Numbered from the stretch's first letter, positions 1 through 5,655 are shown. The stretch: DNA of 8,431 bases from Candidatus Cloacimonadota bacterium (GCA_030638385.1 DAOWES010000172.1:1-8431); one strand, 5' to 3'. The notes: generated by a model from the letters alone, not told the origin. A program made the numbers and translations.

Positions 1-196
1 AATGATTGATGAATTTATCGATGATGCTCTAATAAATGGTTTGGATAATATCAGAATTGTACATGGAAAAGGAACAGGTGCTTTACGCCGAAAAGTAAGG
101 CAATATTTACGAAAAAATAATAAAGTTAGCAGTTTTCATGTACCGGCTCCCGAAGCTGGTGGTGATGGTGTAACTGTAGTCGTATTAAATAAATAA
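1..196 (+). CDS. mutS2: MutS2 C-terminal Smr domain (5' end outside window)
   Basis: This is the last ~64 codons of a longer gene whose start lies before the window; the frame is open to the left edge, so the internal ATG at base 2 is not a proposed start. The visible part matches an Smr domain: an acidic helix (IDEFIDDALINGL), then the hallmark IRIVHGKGTGALR, a basic helix, and an ending with GGDGVTVVVL. That C-terminal pattern is typical of MutS2, an ATPase of the MutS family that acts on branched DNA and, in some bacteria, on collided ribosomes; the Smr domain carries the nuclease function. The N-terminal clamp and ATPase domains cannot be seen, so a stand-alone Smr protein is possible but less likely. 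The stop is 11 bases before dnaG, which suggests co-transcription. Confidence 0.88.
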   Translation, partial: MIDEFIDDALINGLDNIRIVHGKGTGALRRKVRQYLRKNNKVSSFHVPAPEAGGDGVTVVVLNK

Positions 197-207
197 CCAA
201 GGATATT

Positions 208-1926
208 ATGGATAGTGCACAAATAGATCAAATACGAGAACGTAATAATATTATCGATGTGATCGGTAGTTATTTTCCGCTAAAGAAAATGGGTAGTAAC
301 TATAAAGCCAGATGCCCGTTTCATGATGAGAAAACAGCGTCATTTGTGGTTTCGGAAAAAAAACAGATCTATAAATGTTTTGGTTGTGGTGCTGCCGGAA
401 ATGTGATCTCTTTTGTTATGGAATATGAAAAAATTTCTTTTATCGAAGCGATGAAGAAGTTGGCATTAAGAGTTGGAATTGATGTAGCAGTTTCCAGTTC
501 TGTTCAGAAAAAAGAGAATAGCAAGCGTGATTTAATCTACAAAGTGTATGAGCTTGCAACGCATCATTTCAAAGATAATTTGGTAAGGTATGGCTCTGAA
601 GCAAAAAATTATCTCGGCGCTAGATTAATTTCTGAAGAAACAATAAAGAAATTTGAGATTGGCTATGCTATGGATAGTTTCGGTGGCTTTAAGAATTATC
701 TTATGAAGAATGCTATAACCGAAGATATTTTTGAGCACACCGGTTTATTTGGGCAAGGACAAAATGGGAGTTATGATCTATTTAGAAATAGGCTCATGTT
801 TCCCATTCATGACGTTCATGGTAAAGTGGTTGCTTTTGGTGGAAGAGTTCTTAGTAAAGATCAGGGTGGTGGAAAATATGTAAATTCTCCTACAACCCAG
901 ATCTATATTAAAGGTAATGAACTTTATGGACTTTTCAATACTCGGCATGCGATAGGTAGAAAAGATTTTTCTATTATTTGTGAAGGTTATACTGATTTTA
1001 TCAGGTTGTATGAATATGGATTTGATAATTCCGTAGCATCTTTGGGAACTTCACTCACGGAAAAGCAAGTGAGATTGTTAGGTAGATACTCGAATAATTT
1101 TTATCTTTTATATGATGGTGATAAAGCCGGAATAAAAGCAGCTGTAAGAGCAGCCGCAAATATTATGAAAGAAGGATTTACTGTAAAAATCATCTCTTTA
1201 CCGATTGATGAAGACCCGGATAGCTTCTTGATAAAAAATGGTGAGGATAAATTGCAGGAATTGATTGACGATGCAAAGTCTCTACCCATTTTTATGTATC
1301 ATGAAAATATCTTGGGCTTAGATGATCGTGCCAAGTTGACGAAACTTATCGAAGTTTTGAATGATGTTGAAGATCAAATTGCTCGCGAATTCTTTGTAAA
1401 AGAGATAAGTGATGCTTTTAACGTTTCTCAACAGGCGATTTTTTCAAAGTTGCAAAAGAGAACGTTTGAGCGTGGAAATAGAATTTTAAACAAGGTTGAA
1501 TTAAGAAAGTTTTCTGAAGAACGAGATCTTCTGAAATTAATTTTACACGAGGAGAGTAATAAAAAATTTGCGCAAGTTGTTAATTCGACTTATTTTTTAT
1601 CTGATATTTATAAAGAAATATTTTTGTTGATTGATAAAAACTCGAATAAATTGAGTGATATTGCCGCATTGTTAGATCTTACCGAAAATAAAATTGTTAA
1701 GAAGATTATTGCAGAATTAATAATGGAAGAACCGCCATCTGCACCAATTGAACGGATAATCAAAGATTTGGAAGTACGTAAGTATGTTCGGGAGCTGGAA
1801 GATGTTGTGAAAAAACTTCATCAAGTAGCTGATCCCGGTTTGATAAATAGAAAAATAGAATTAAAAAGAAAAATAGCCGCGCTCAGCGGGAAAGTGGTTA
1901 CAAAAACCTTATTTAGAGGAGTGTAG
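208..1926 (+). CDS. dnaG: DNA primase DnaG
   Basis: DnaG makes the RNA primers for chromosome replication and works with the DnaB helicase at the fork. The 572-residue product has the family order. An N-terminal CHC2 zinc-binding domain carries C36, H39, C57 and C60 (CPFH and CFGC). The catalytic core has FPIHDVHGKVVAFGGR at about 199-213. The TOPRIM fold has the acidic metal ligands E259 (CEGYTD) and D303/D305 (YDGDKAG). The C-terminal part (about 430-572) is helical and weakly conserved, as expected for the DnaB-binding region. Length is normal, slightly on the short side. The ATG at 208 is preceded by AAGGA (199-203). It lies 11 bases after mutS2, and its stop codon abuts the rpoD ATG, so dnaG and rpoD are almost certainly one transcript. 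Confidence 0.97.
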   Translation: MDSAQIDQIRERNNIIDVIGSYFPLKKMGSNYKARCPFHDEKTASFVVSEKKQIYKCFGCGAAGNVISFVMEYEKISFIEAMKKLALRVGIDVAVSSSVQKKENSKRDLIYKVYELATHHFKDNLVRYGSEAKNYLGARLISEETIKKFEIGYAMDSFGGFKNYLMKNAITEDIFEHTGLFGQGQNGSYDLFRNRLMFPIHDVHGKVVAFGGRVLSKDQGGGKYVNSPTTQIYIKGNELYGLFNTRHAIGRKDFSIICEGYTDFIRLYEYGFDNSVASLGTSLTEKQVRLLGRYSNNFYLLYDGDKAGIKAAVRAAANIMKEGFTVKIISLPIDEDPDSFLIKNGEDKLQELIDDAKSLPIFMYHENILGLDDRAKLTKLIEVLNDVEDQIAREFFVKEISDAFNVSQQAIFSKLQKRTFERGNRILNKVELRKFSEERDLLKLILHEESNKKFAQVVNSTYFLSDIYKEIFLLIDKNSNKLSDIAALLDLTENKIVKKIIAELIMEEPPSAPIERIIKDLEVRKYVRELEDVVKKLHQVADPGLINRKIELKRKIAALSGKVVTKTLFRGV

Positions 1927-3672
1927 ATGCTGAGTTATAATGAATGTATCAAGAAGTTAGTAGCACTTGCTAAAAAGAACGAAGATGTTCTTACTTACAA
2001 GCAGATTAATGATATTTTGCCAAATAATCCATTATTTTTGGATAAAGTGGAAGATATTATCACAGACCTTGGTGAAGAAGGAATCGAATTAATTGATGAA
2101 ACTCAACGCCGAGTTACCAAGAGAAAAGTTAGTGTTAAGAAGAAAAAAGTTACTAAGAAATTTACTAATCGCCGATATTATGATGATCCGGTTAGGATGT
2201 ATTTAGGAGAGATGGGCCGAGTTCCACTTCTGGATAGAGAAGGTGAAGTAAGAATTGCCAAGAAGATAGAAAGTGGCCAAAGATATATCAATAAATATAT
2301 CTTTATGTCCGGTAGTACGCTTCGAGAAATGGAAAATTTCCTTCATCGTTTCAATGAAAAACGTGTGAAGATTGATCAAATTTTTAAGATTGAATATGGC
2401 ACTTGGATGGATAAGGCGCAAGAAGCTAGATTGATCAACGAATTTGAGCAAGTAATAGATGAAGCGAAAGTGATTTTTGATGAAATTGGTGAGATTATTG
2501 ACGATAGTGAAATTGATGATATCGGGCAACTTGCAGAGCAAGAGATTGTGGATAAGAAGCGTCAAAAGATTATAGAAATCTTCGGGCGAATGGCTTATAA
2601 TGAAAAACTCTTGAAGCGTATGGTTTACCGTATTCGAAGTTTGGTTGATAGAATTAATGATAGTCAGAGAATTATTCAGCAATTATCTAAAATTAGAAAA
2701 TACTCAGTTGATGAGATTTGTACTTTTGGTCGTAAAGCAAATAAATCTGAAGAGGAATATGATGAAGTTAAAGAGCAGACCGGAATTGAGCCGGATGTCT
2801 TTATCGAAACTCTTCGTAAGATAAAAAATGCTCGCCGTAAGATTCGCCGTGTAGAATTGGAAACTCGAATGACTGCTAATGAATTGATAGATTTTTTAGC
2901 AGAAGTAGAACGTGGTGAAAAAATAAAAGAACGTTCTAAAAATGAGATGATCGAAGCAAATGTGAGATTGGTGGTGAGTATTGCCAAAAAGTATAACAAT
3001 CGTGGTCTCGATTTCTTAGATTTAATCCAAGAAGGTAATACCGGTTTGATGCGAGCTGTGGAAAAATACGATTATCGTAAAGGCTTTAAATTTAGTACAT
3101 ACGCCACATGGTGGATTCGCCAGGCTATCACCAGAGCAATTGCCGATCAGGCACGTACTATTCGTATTCCTGTTCACATGATCGAATCTATTAACAAGGT
3201 GAAACGAGTTAGCCGTAAGTTATTACAGAAATTTGGACGTAATCCATTCCCGATAGAAATTGCTACAGAAATGGATATGCCGGTTGAAAAAGTTAAGAGT
3301 ATTCTTTCTATTACGATGGAGCCGGTTTCATTGGATAAACCAATTGGTAATGAAGATGAAGATAGTTTATTGGGAGATTTTATTGAAGATAAAGCAACCA
3401 TTTCTCCGGAACGAATGGCTGAACGTAATCTTCTAAAAAAACAGGTTAATGAAATTTTAGCAACTCTTACGCCACGTGAAGAGCGTGTAATTCGACTTCG
3501 TTTTGGAATTGATGATGGTTATCATAGAACCTTGGAAGAAGTGGGAAATATCTTCTCTGTTACTCGTGAGAGAATTCGTCAGATTGAAGATAAGGCGCTT
3601 ACCAAGTTACGTCACCCAACTAGAAGCCAAATTCTGATGAAATTTATCGATAACTTTAACGTCAAAGAGTAG
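1927..3672 (+). CDS. rpoD: Primary sigma-70 factor RpoD
   Basis: This is the housekeeping sigma subunit that directs RNA polymerase to -35/-10 promoters. The 581 residues show every primary-sigma module. Region 1.1 is at about 5-60 (LVALAKKNEDVLTYKQIND). A basic linker at 61-83 is followed by region 1.2 (DDPVRMYLGEMGRVPLL, 86-102). A long acidic non-conserved insertion runs from about 120 to 320. Region 2 is at 336-415, including the core-binding segment (NEMIEANVRLVVSIAKKY), DLIQEGNTGLMRAVEKYDY and the -10-reading FSTYATWWIRQAITRAI. Region 3 starts with RTIRIPVHMIE (410-420). Region 4 at about 512-581 contains the helix-turn-helix for the -35 element (TLEEVGNIFSVTRERIRQIE). The presence of region 1.1 and the large insertion separates it from alternative sigma factors. 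The ATG directly follows the dnaG stop with no gap; AGAGGAG at 1915-1921, inside the end of dnaG, is its ribosome binding site. A hairpin follows 23 bases after the stop. Confidence 0.97.
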   Translation: MLSYNECIKKLVALAKKNEDVLTYKQINDILPNNPLFLDKVEDIITDLGEEGIELIDETQRRVTKRKVSVKKKKVTKKFTNRRYYDDPVRMYLGEMGRVPLLDREGEVRIAKKIESGQRYINKYIFMSGSTLREMENFLHRFNEKRVKIDQIFKIEYGTWMDKAQEARLINEFEQVIDEAKVIFDEIGEIIDDSEIDDIGQLAEQEIVDKKRQKIIEIFGRMAYNEKLLKRMVYRIRSLVDRINDSQRIIQQLSKIRKYSVDEICTFGRKANKSEEEYDEVKEQTGIEPDVFIETLRKIKNARRKIRRVELETRMTANELIDFLAEVERGEKIKERSKNEMIEANVRLVVSIAKKYNNRGLDFLDLIQEGNTGLMRAVEKYDYRKGFKFSTYATWWIRQAITRAIADQARTIRIPVHMIESINKVKRVSRKLLQKFGRNPFPIEIATEMDMPVEKVKSILSITMEPVSLDKPIGNEDEDSLLGDFIEDKATISPERMAERNLLKKQVNEILATLTPREERVIRLRFGIDDGYHRTLEEVGNIFSVTRERIRQIEDKALTKLRHPTRSQILMKFIDNFNVKE

Positions 3673-3695
3673 TTATAATAGCAAAAAATAAATTA

Positions 3696-3725
3696 ATTGA
3701 GCCTTCTAGTATTAGAAGGCTCAAT
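3696..3725 (+). terminator. Hairpin terminator after rpoD
   Basis: A perfect 13-bp stem (ATTGAGCCTTCTA at 3696-3708 against 3713-3725) with the 4-base loop GTAT begins 23 bases after the rpoD stop. It is the natural end of the mutS2-dnaG-rpoD transcript. The downstream flank (ATTGTAAGATAATC) is T-poor, so it is not a textbook intrinsic terminator. It may act through stem strength, protect the mRNA 3' end, or need Rho. Confidence 0.6.
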
Positions 3726-3745
3726 ATTGTAAGATAATCATCAAA

Positions 3746-3775
3746 TTGTCTTAGATAAAAATCTTGACATATAAT
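3746..3775 (+). promoter_or_regulatory. Candidate promoter for the CAU tRNA
   Basis: TTGTCT (3746-3751) and a perfect TATAAT (3770-3775) are 18 bases apart and would start transcription near 3782, about 36 bases before the mature tRNA 5' end. A perfect -35 consensus TTGACA (3764-3769) abuts the TATAAT, but no good -10 box lies at the right distance from it (18 bases on is only TTTTTA), so the first pairing is preferred. This is the only promoter-like signal between the rpoD hairpin and the tRNA. Confidence 0.5.
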
Positions 3776-3818
3776 CCGTTAAATTTGTTTTTACAAACTG
3801 AAAACAATAATGATTTTT

Positions 3819-3894
3819 GGGCCTATAGCTCAGTTGGTAGAGCTTCCGGCTCATAACCGGACGGTCAGAGGTTCGACTCCTCTTGGGCCCACCA
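3819..3894 (+). tRNA. tRNA with CAU anticodon (elongator Met or lysidine-type Ile2)
   Basis: A complete cloverleaf is visible. The acceptor stem is GGGCCTA (3819-3825) with TGGGCCC (3884-3890), one U-G pair. The D stem is GCTC/GAGC (3828-3831, 3840-3843). The anticodon stem is TCCGG/CCGGA with loop CTCATAA (3850-3856), anticodon CAT at 3852-3854. The T stem is AGAGG/CCTCT around TTCGACT. Discriminator A and an encoded CCA end at 3894. It is not an initiator: position 1 pairs with 72 as G-C, and the anticodon stem lacks the three G-C pairs of tRNA-fMet. Elongator Met and Ile2 (C34 changed to lysidine by TilS) share this loop, so I leave the amino acid open. A terminator follows five bases later, so it is transcribed as a single-tRNA unit. 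Its sequence is partly repeated at 4035-4071. Confidence 0.93.
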
Positions 3895-3899
3895 TATAT

Positions 3900-3930
3900 A
3901 GCCATTCTGCATTCGCAGGATGGCTTTTTT
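3900..3930 (+). terminator. Intrinsic terminator of the tRNA (repeat copy 1)
   Basis: An 11-bp stem (AGCCATTCTGC, 3900-3910, with GCAGGATGGCT, 3915-3925, one T-G wobble) and loop ATTC is followed directly by six T residues (3925-3930). It lies five bases after the tRNA CCA. The same hairpin recurs at 4077-4108. Confidence 0.9.
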
Positions 3931-3940
3931 ATTACAGAGT

Positions 3941-3984
3941 GAAAATGGTTAGATGATTTGGGAAAATGTCAGAGCCAGCCATAG
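3941..3984 (+). pseudogene. Remnant of a GIY-YIG nuclease gene (only the last ~13 codons remain)
   Basis: This piece matches the end of the intact GIY-YIG gene at 4327-4370. In the same frame it still reads KWLDDLGKCQSQP and a TAG stop, and the one difference in the coding part (third base of Gly, GGA against GGG) is silent. The ribosome-binding end of the leader (CAGAG, 3935-3939) is joined almost directly to the tail, so about 208 bases corresponding to 4118-4326 are missing. GAAA occurs at both ends of the missing stretch in the intact copy (ggGAAATATG and gcGAAAATGG), so a short-homology deletion is the simple explanation. The ATG left after the leader (3944) gives only three codons. Not functional. 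Confidence 0.75.
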
Positions 3985-4026
3985 GCAGGAAGAAGAGCAC
4001 GGGCTGGTAAAGCTGCGCCTCAGAAG
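3941..4026 (+). repeat. GC-rich tail repeat, copy 1
   Basis: These 86 bases match 4327-4412 with 82 identities and no gaps. The repeat covers the last codons of the GIY-YIG gene and about 42 bases of untranslated tail. The tail is much richer in G and C than its surroundings and can form CCAGCC (3975-3980) with GGCTGG (4002-4007), and GCCTC (4017-4021) with GAGGC (4026-4030) in this copy. Identity extends beyond the stop codon, so something other than the protein may be conserved, or the duplication may be recent. Confidence 0.85.
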
Positions 4027-4034
4027 AGGCTTGT

Positions 4035-4071
4035 GAGCCTATGGCTCATTCGACTCCTCTTGGGCCCACCA
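4035..4071 (+). pseudogene. Internally deleted copy of the CAU tRNA
   Basis: Bases 4035-4048 match the tRNA 5' end: GAGCCTATGGCTCA against GGGCCTATAGCTCA, 12 of 14. Bases 4049-4071 are identical to the last 23 bases of the tRNA (3872-3894), from the T loop to CCA. Everything between the D loop and the T loop, including the anticodon arm and the 5' half of the T stem, is missing. It cannot fold as a tRNA. It sits where unit 2 of the tandem duplication should begin, and homology to the intact locus starts at the tRNA 5' end. The 5' match is short, so that half is less certain than the 3' half. Confidence 0.7.
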
Positions 4072-4117
4072 TATACAGCCATTCTGCACTCGCAGGATGG
4101 CTTTTTTTATTTCAGAG
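4049..4117 (+). repeat. Second copy of tRNA 3' end plus terminator
   Basis: The block matches 3872-3939 from the T loop through the CCA, the terminator hairpin and the following CAGAG. There are only a few substitutions and one extra T in the T-run. The two copies are 177 bases apart. A duplicated tRNA 3' end is the usual footprint of an element that integrates at a tRNA. Here, however, the 5' tRNA segment is also repeated, which fits a tandem duplication of the whole locus better than a simple att site. Confidence 0.9.
4077..4108 (+). terminator. Intrinsic terminator (repeat copy 2)
   Basis: The same 11-bp stem as at 3900-3925 (4077-4087 with 4092-4102), with loop ACTC and seven T residues (4102-4108). 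The loop base change leaves pairing intact. It stands 17 bases before the GIY-YIG start codon, so transcripts coming from the tRNA promoter should end before the gene. Confidence 0.88.
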
Positions 4118-4124
4118 GGGAAAT

Positions 4125-4370
4125 ATGATTACAGTATATGTCTTATCCGGAAAGAAGCGTTATGTGGGAATTACAAATAATATAGCTCGGAGAATTGCTG
4201 AGCATAAACGAAAGTCATCAAAAGGAAGCCAAGTAATTGGCGAGTTTAAATTGTTATATACAGAAGAATTTTCCAACTATAAAAAAGCCCGTGAGCGGGA
4301 AAAATATTTGAAAAGTGGAAATGGGCGAAAATGGTTAGATGATTTGGGGAAATGTCAGAGCCAGCCATAG
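4125..4370 (+). CDS. Small GIY-YIG nuclease-domain protein
   Basis: The 81-residue product is essentially one GIY-YIG nuclease domain of the small single-domain (YhbQ/UPF0213-like) type. The GIY strand is TVYVL (3-7) and the YIG strand is YVGIT (13-17). The conserved catalytic Arg is R22 or R23 in NNIARRIAEH, and the metal-binding Glu is most likely E59 in KAREREKYLKSG. The protein is rich in Lys and Arg, as expected for nucleic-acid binding. The ATG at 4125 is chosen because AGAGGGG (4114-4120) lies just upstream. A longer in-frame reading from 4041 would translate the tRNA remnant and the terminator hairpin. No promoter is evident, because a terminator precedes it. The same gene was once present in the upstream repeat unit. 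Whether it is a mobile (homing-type) nuclease or a cellular protein cannot be decided from sequence; the domain assignment is firm. Confidence 0.85.
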   Translation: MITVYVLSGKKRYVGITNNIARRIAEHKRKSSKGSQVIGEFKLLYTEEFSNYKKAREREKYLKSGNGRKWLDDLGKCQSQP

Positions 4371-4412
4371 GCAAGAAGAAGAGCAAGGGCTGGTAAAGCT
4401 GCGCCTCAAAAG
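4327..4412 (+). repeat. GC-rich tail repeat, copy 2
   Basis: Partner of 3941-4026 (82 of 86 identical). It begins in codon 68 of the GIY-YIG gene and ends 42 bases after its stop. CCAGCC (4361-4366) can pair with GGCTGG (4388-4393). The stretch AGCCATAGGC (4363-4372), which spans the stop codon, is the reverse complement of bases 4037-4046 in the tRNA remnant. Confidence 0.85.
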
Positions 4413-4716
4413 TCTCCTCTTATTATTTTTATATTTATGAGAGCGATCATATTTGAGGTTTAAATTTCTATCAACTTAAACTTCCGATTTTGTACCATTT
4501 TTGAATTCCGCTAACGTTTGGCAACTGCGGAACCTGAAAACTTAAATAAAAAGCAAACCAAAGTCAACCGCAGGTGCTTTTTTTATGTGATGGATGGCGA
4601 CCCATAAGGCCAGAGTTGACATGAATCTCGGCGCCTTAATTCCCATACTCATCAGTAATAATCAGTTATAAATTCACAACAAGTAAACACATTAATGCAA
4701 AAAGCAATAACTACTA
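4371..4716. other. Intergenic stretch between GIY-YIG gene and zinc-ribbon gene
   Basis: No convincing reading frame is seen on either strand. It holds the GC-rich tail (to 4412), a T-arm-like scrap GTCTCCTCTT (4412-4421), an AT-rich stretch, a small hairpin (TTCCGC 4506-4511 with GCGGAA 4527-4532), and the terminator-like hairpin at 4548-4584. The remainder, about 4585-4716, shows nothing I can name. Confidence 0.6.
4548..4584. terminator. Candidate bidirectional terminator
   Basis: AAAAAGCA (4548-4555) pairs with TGCTTTTT (4575-4582), followed by T residues to 4584. Because the stem itself has an A-run on one side and a T-run on the other, it could stop transcription from either strand: the GIY-YIG gene on + and the zinc-ribbon gene on -. 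The 19-base loop is long, so strength is uncertain. Confidence 0.5.
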
Positions 4717-5004
4717 TCAATCATTTTGCCTTTCCAGTTTCACAATTATGGGTGATAAAAAAAATACTACAATTAATGAAATTACTAATCCAATTATTGA
4801 AATCAAAGAGAAATTAGAGCTACGAGCCCAGCCCCACATAGAGAAACCAAGTACAAAATTTAAATACATGTTATAATTATAACTTTTTTTTGTTACTTTT
4901 GAAGTAATTCCACATTTTGAGCAATCAAACTTTGTTTTCTTTGTAAAAAATACTTGTCTCCATACTGAAAAGGCATTACTACAATTTGGACAATGAAATA
5001 TCAT
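4717..5004 (-). CDS. Zinc-ribbon protein with two predicted membrane segments
   Basis: The 95-residue product starts with a four-cysteine zinc ribbon: CPNC at 5-8 and CSKC at 28-31, 19 residues apart. That layout resembles the small CXXC-20-CXXC putative zinc-finger family, but I cannot confirm membership. Two hydrophobic segments follow, about 47-58 (LNFVLGFSMWGW, short) and about 66-88 (LISIIGLVISLIVVFFLSPII), then a charged end. It is probably a membrane-anchored protein with a cytoplasmic zinc ribbon; the function is unknown. The start is supported by AAGGAGG (5010-5016 on the complementary strand), five bases before the ATG. It runs opposite to the flanking operons and, with the next gene, forms a minus-strand accessory pair. 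A 48-bp repeat lies 25 bases upstream. Confidence 0.75.
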   Translation of the reverse strand: MIFHCPNCSNAFSVWRQVFFTKKTKFDCSKCGITSKVTKKSYNYNMYLNFVLGFSMWGWARSSNFSLISIIGLVISLIVVFFLSPIIVKLERQND

Positions 5005-5029
5005 TAAACCCTCCTTTACAATTCATAAA

Positions 5030-5077
5030 AATCACTTTCAAGCCTCAATAAGATATTTGACAACAGTGCCAGTAAAT
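5030..5077. repeat. 48-bp direct repeat, copy R1
   Basis: Matches 5650-5697 at 44 of 48 positions without gaps, 620 bases away in the same orientation. Read on the minus strand it precedes the zinc-ribbon gene. Its right end overlaps an inverted repeat at 5071-5117. Confidence 0.9.
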
Positions 5078-5117
5078 TAGGTCCCAGGATCGTTCCCAGA
5101 GCATTATCTAATTTACT
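5071..5117. repeat. Inverted repeat between R1 and the small membrane-protein gene
   Basis: AGTAAATTAG (5071-5080) and CTAATTTACT (5108-5117) form a perfect 10-bp stem with a 27-base loop that carries CCCAG twice. The right arm includes the stop codon of the minus-strand gene that ends at 5113, so it may be that gene's terminator or mRNA-end structure, though no T-run follows. It overlaps the R1 repeat, so a recombination site is another possibility. Confidence 0.6.
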
Positions 5118-5361
5118 TCTTTTTATGGGATTTTTTATACAGTTTCCATGTTACAACGCAATCAAAATAAGATTTCCCTATTATAACCACTAAGGCGATA
5201 AGGAAAAAAAGAATCTCTCTCCACATAAAATTATAATCAATTAGCTTAAACAGCCTAAGCATGCTGTATGGGACTACAATAAAAAACCACGAACGCAATC
5301 CGAGTAAGATTGCTCGCTTTTTTACTTTAACTATAGACTCCATTTCAATAATCTTTTTCAT
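5113..5361 (-). CDS. Small predicted membrane protein, unknown function
   Basis: I do not recognise this 82-residue protein. It has a basic N-terminus (KVKKR at 12-16), two hydrophobic stretches (about 17-36, ILLGLRSWFFIVVPYSMLRL, and about 48-66, EILFFLIALVVIIGKSYF), and a Lys-rich end (KLYKKSHKKK). This gives a likely two-pass inner-membrane hairpin with both ends in the cytoplasm. The ATG at 5361 has AGAGGG (5369-5374) seven bases upstream; a second in-frame ATG at 5343 lacks such a site. It lies between the 48-bp repeats, 70 bases downstream of a probable broken gene on the same strand. Small membrane proteins of this kind are common in accessory cassettes and among immunity proteins, but nothing here proves that role. 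Confidence 0.65.
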   Translation of the reverse strand: MKKIIEMESIVKVKKRAILLGLRSWFFIVVPYSMLRLFKLIDYNFMWREILFFLIALVVIIGKSYFDCVVTWKLYKKSHKKK

Positions 5362-5431
5362 TTTTTTTCCCTCTACTTCATTAAAATCATTTTCTTTGTT
5401 TACGACAAATTTTAGTTAGCTAAACCAGCTT

Positions 5432-5655
5432 TTAACCCCACATTTTAACTGAACCAAAATTACTTTCCGAATTGAAATAAATTCCGTCAACCGAAATCAA
5501 AATACTATTTCTCTTATTTTCATGTATATTGAATTTTATGTTTCGCATTAAATCGAATTGTTCCCAAAACTTCGCATTCAACGGTTCAGGCTGGCGGATA
5601 TTATTTCCACCTTTTTATCTAATTCGTACAATTGCTGAAATTCGTGGTTAATCAC
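5432..5655 (-). pseudogene. Probable frameshifted small gene, unknown product
   Basis: Two overlapping minus-strand frames look like one broken gene. The first reads from a GTG at 5655 as INHEFQQLYELDKK and then meets a stop at 5578. The second is open for 60 codons (5614 to the stop at 5432) and includes PEPLNAKFWEQFDLMRNIK and ILISVDGIYFNSES. One extra A in the run of five A residues (5612-5616 on the complementary strand) would join them into one protein of about 74 residues. GAGG, in the repeat just upstream, could serve as a ribosome binding site. The composition looks like coding sequence, but no family is recognised. A sequencing error in the A-run or a chance open frame remain possible. 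The remaining bases 5362-5431 show nothing recognisable. Confidence 0.4.

Noticed and set aside
2203..2999. Minus-strand open frames of 159 and 107 codons inside rpoD
   Set aside because: They lie opposite a clearly coding, conserved gene, show no family motifs, and look like complement shadows.
3764..3793. Promoter with TTGACA as -35 for the tRNA
   Set aside because: Only TTTTTA lies at the right spacing; TTGTCT/TATAAT just upstream is a better pair.
3819..3894. Initiator tRNA-fMet
   Set aside because: The first acceptor pair is a normal G-C, and the anticodon stem lacks three consecutive G-C pairs.
3872..4071. Classic attL/attR pair of an integrated element at the tRNA 3' end
   Set aside because: The repeated block goes beyond the tRNA through the terminator, the tRNA 5' end is repeated too, and no integrase lies between the copies, so tandem duplication explains it better.
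4041..4124. Longer N-terminus for the GIY-YIG protein, starting at 4041
   Set aside because: Those 28 codons translate the tRNA remnant and the terminator hairpin; the ATG at 4125 has a good ribosome binding site and begins at the domain start.
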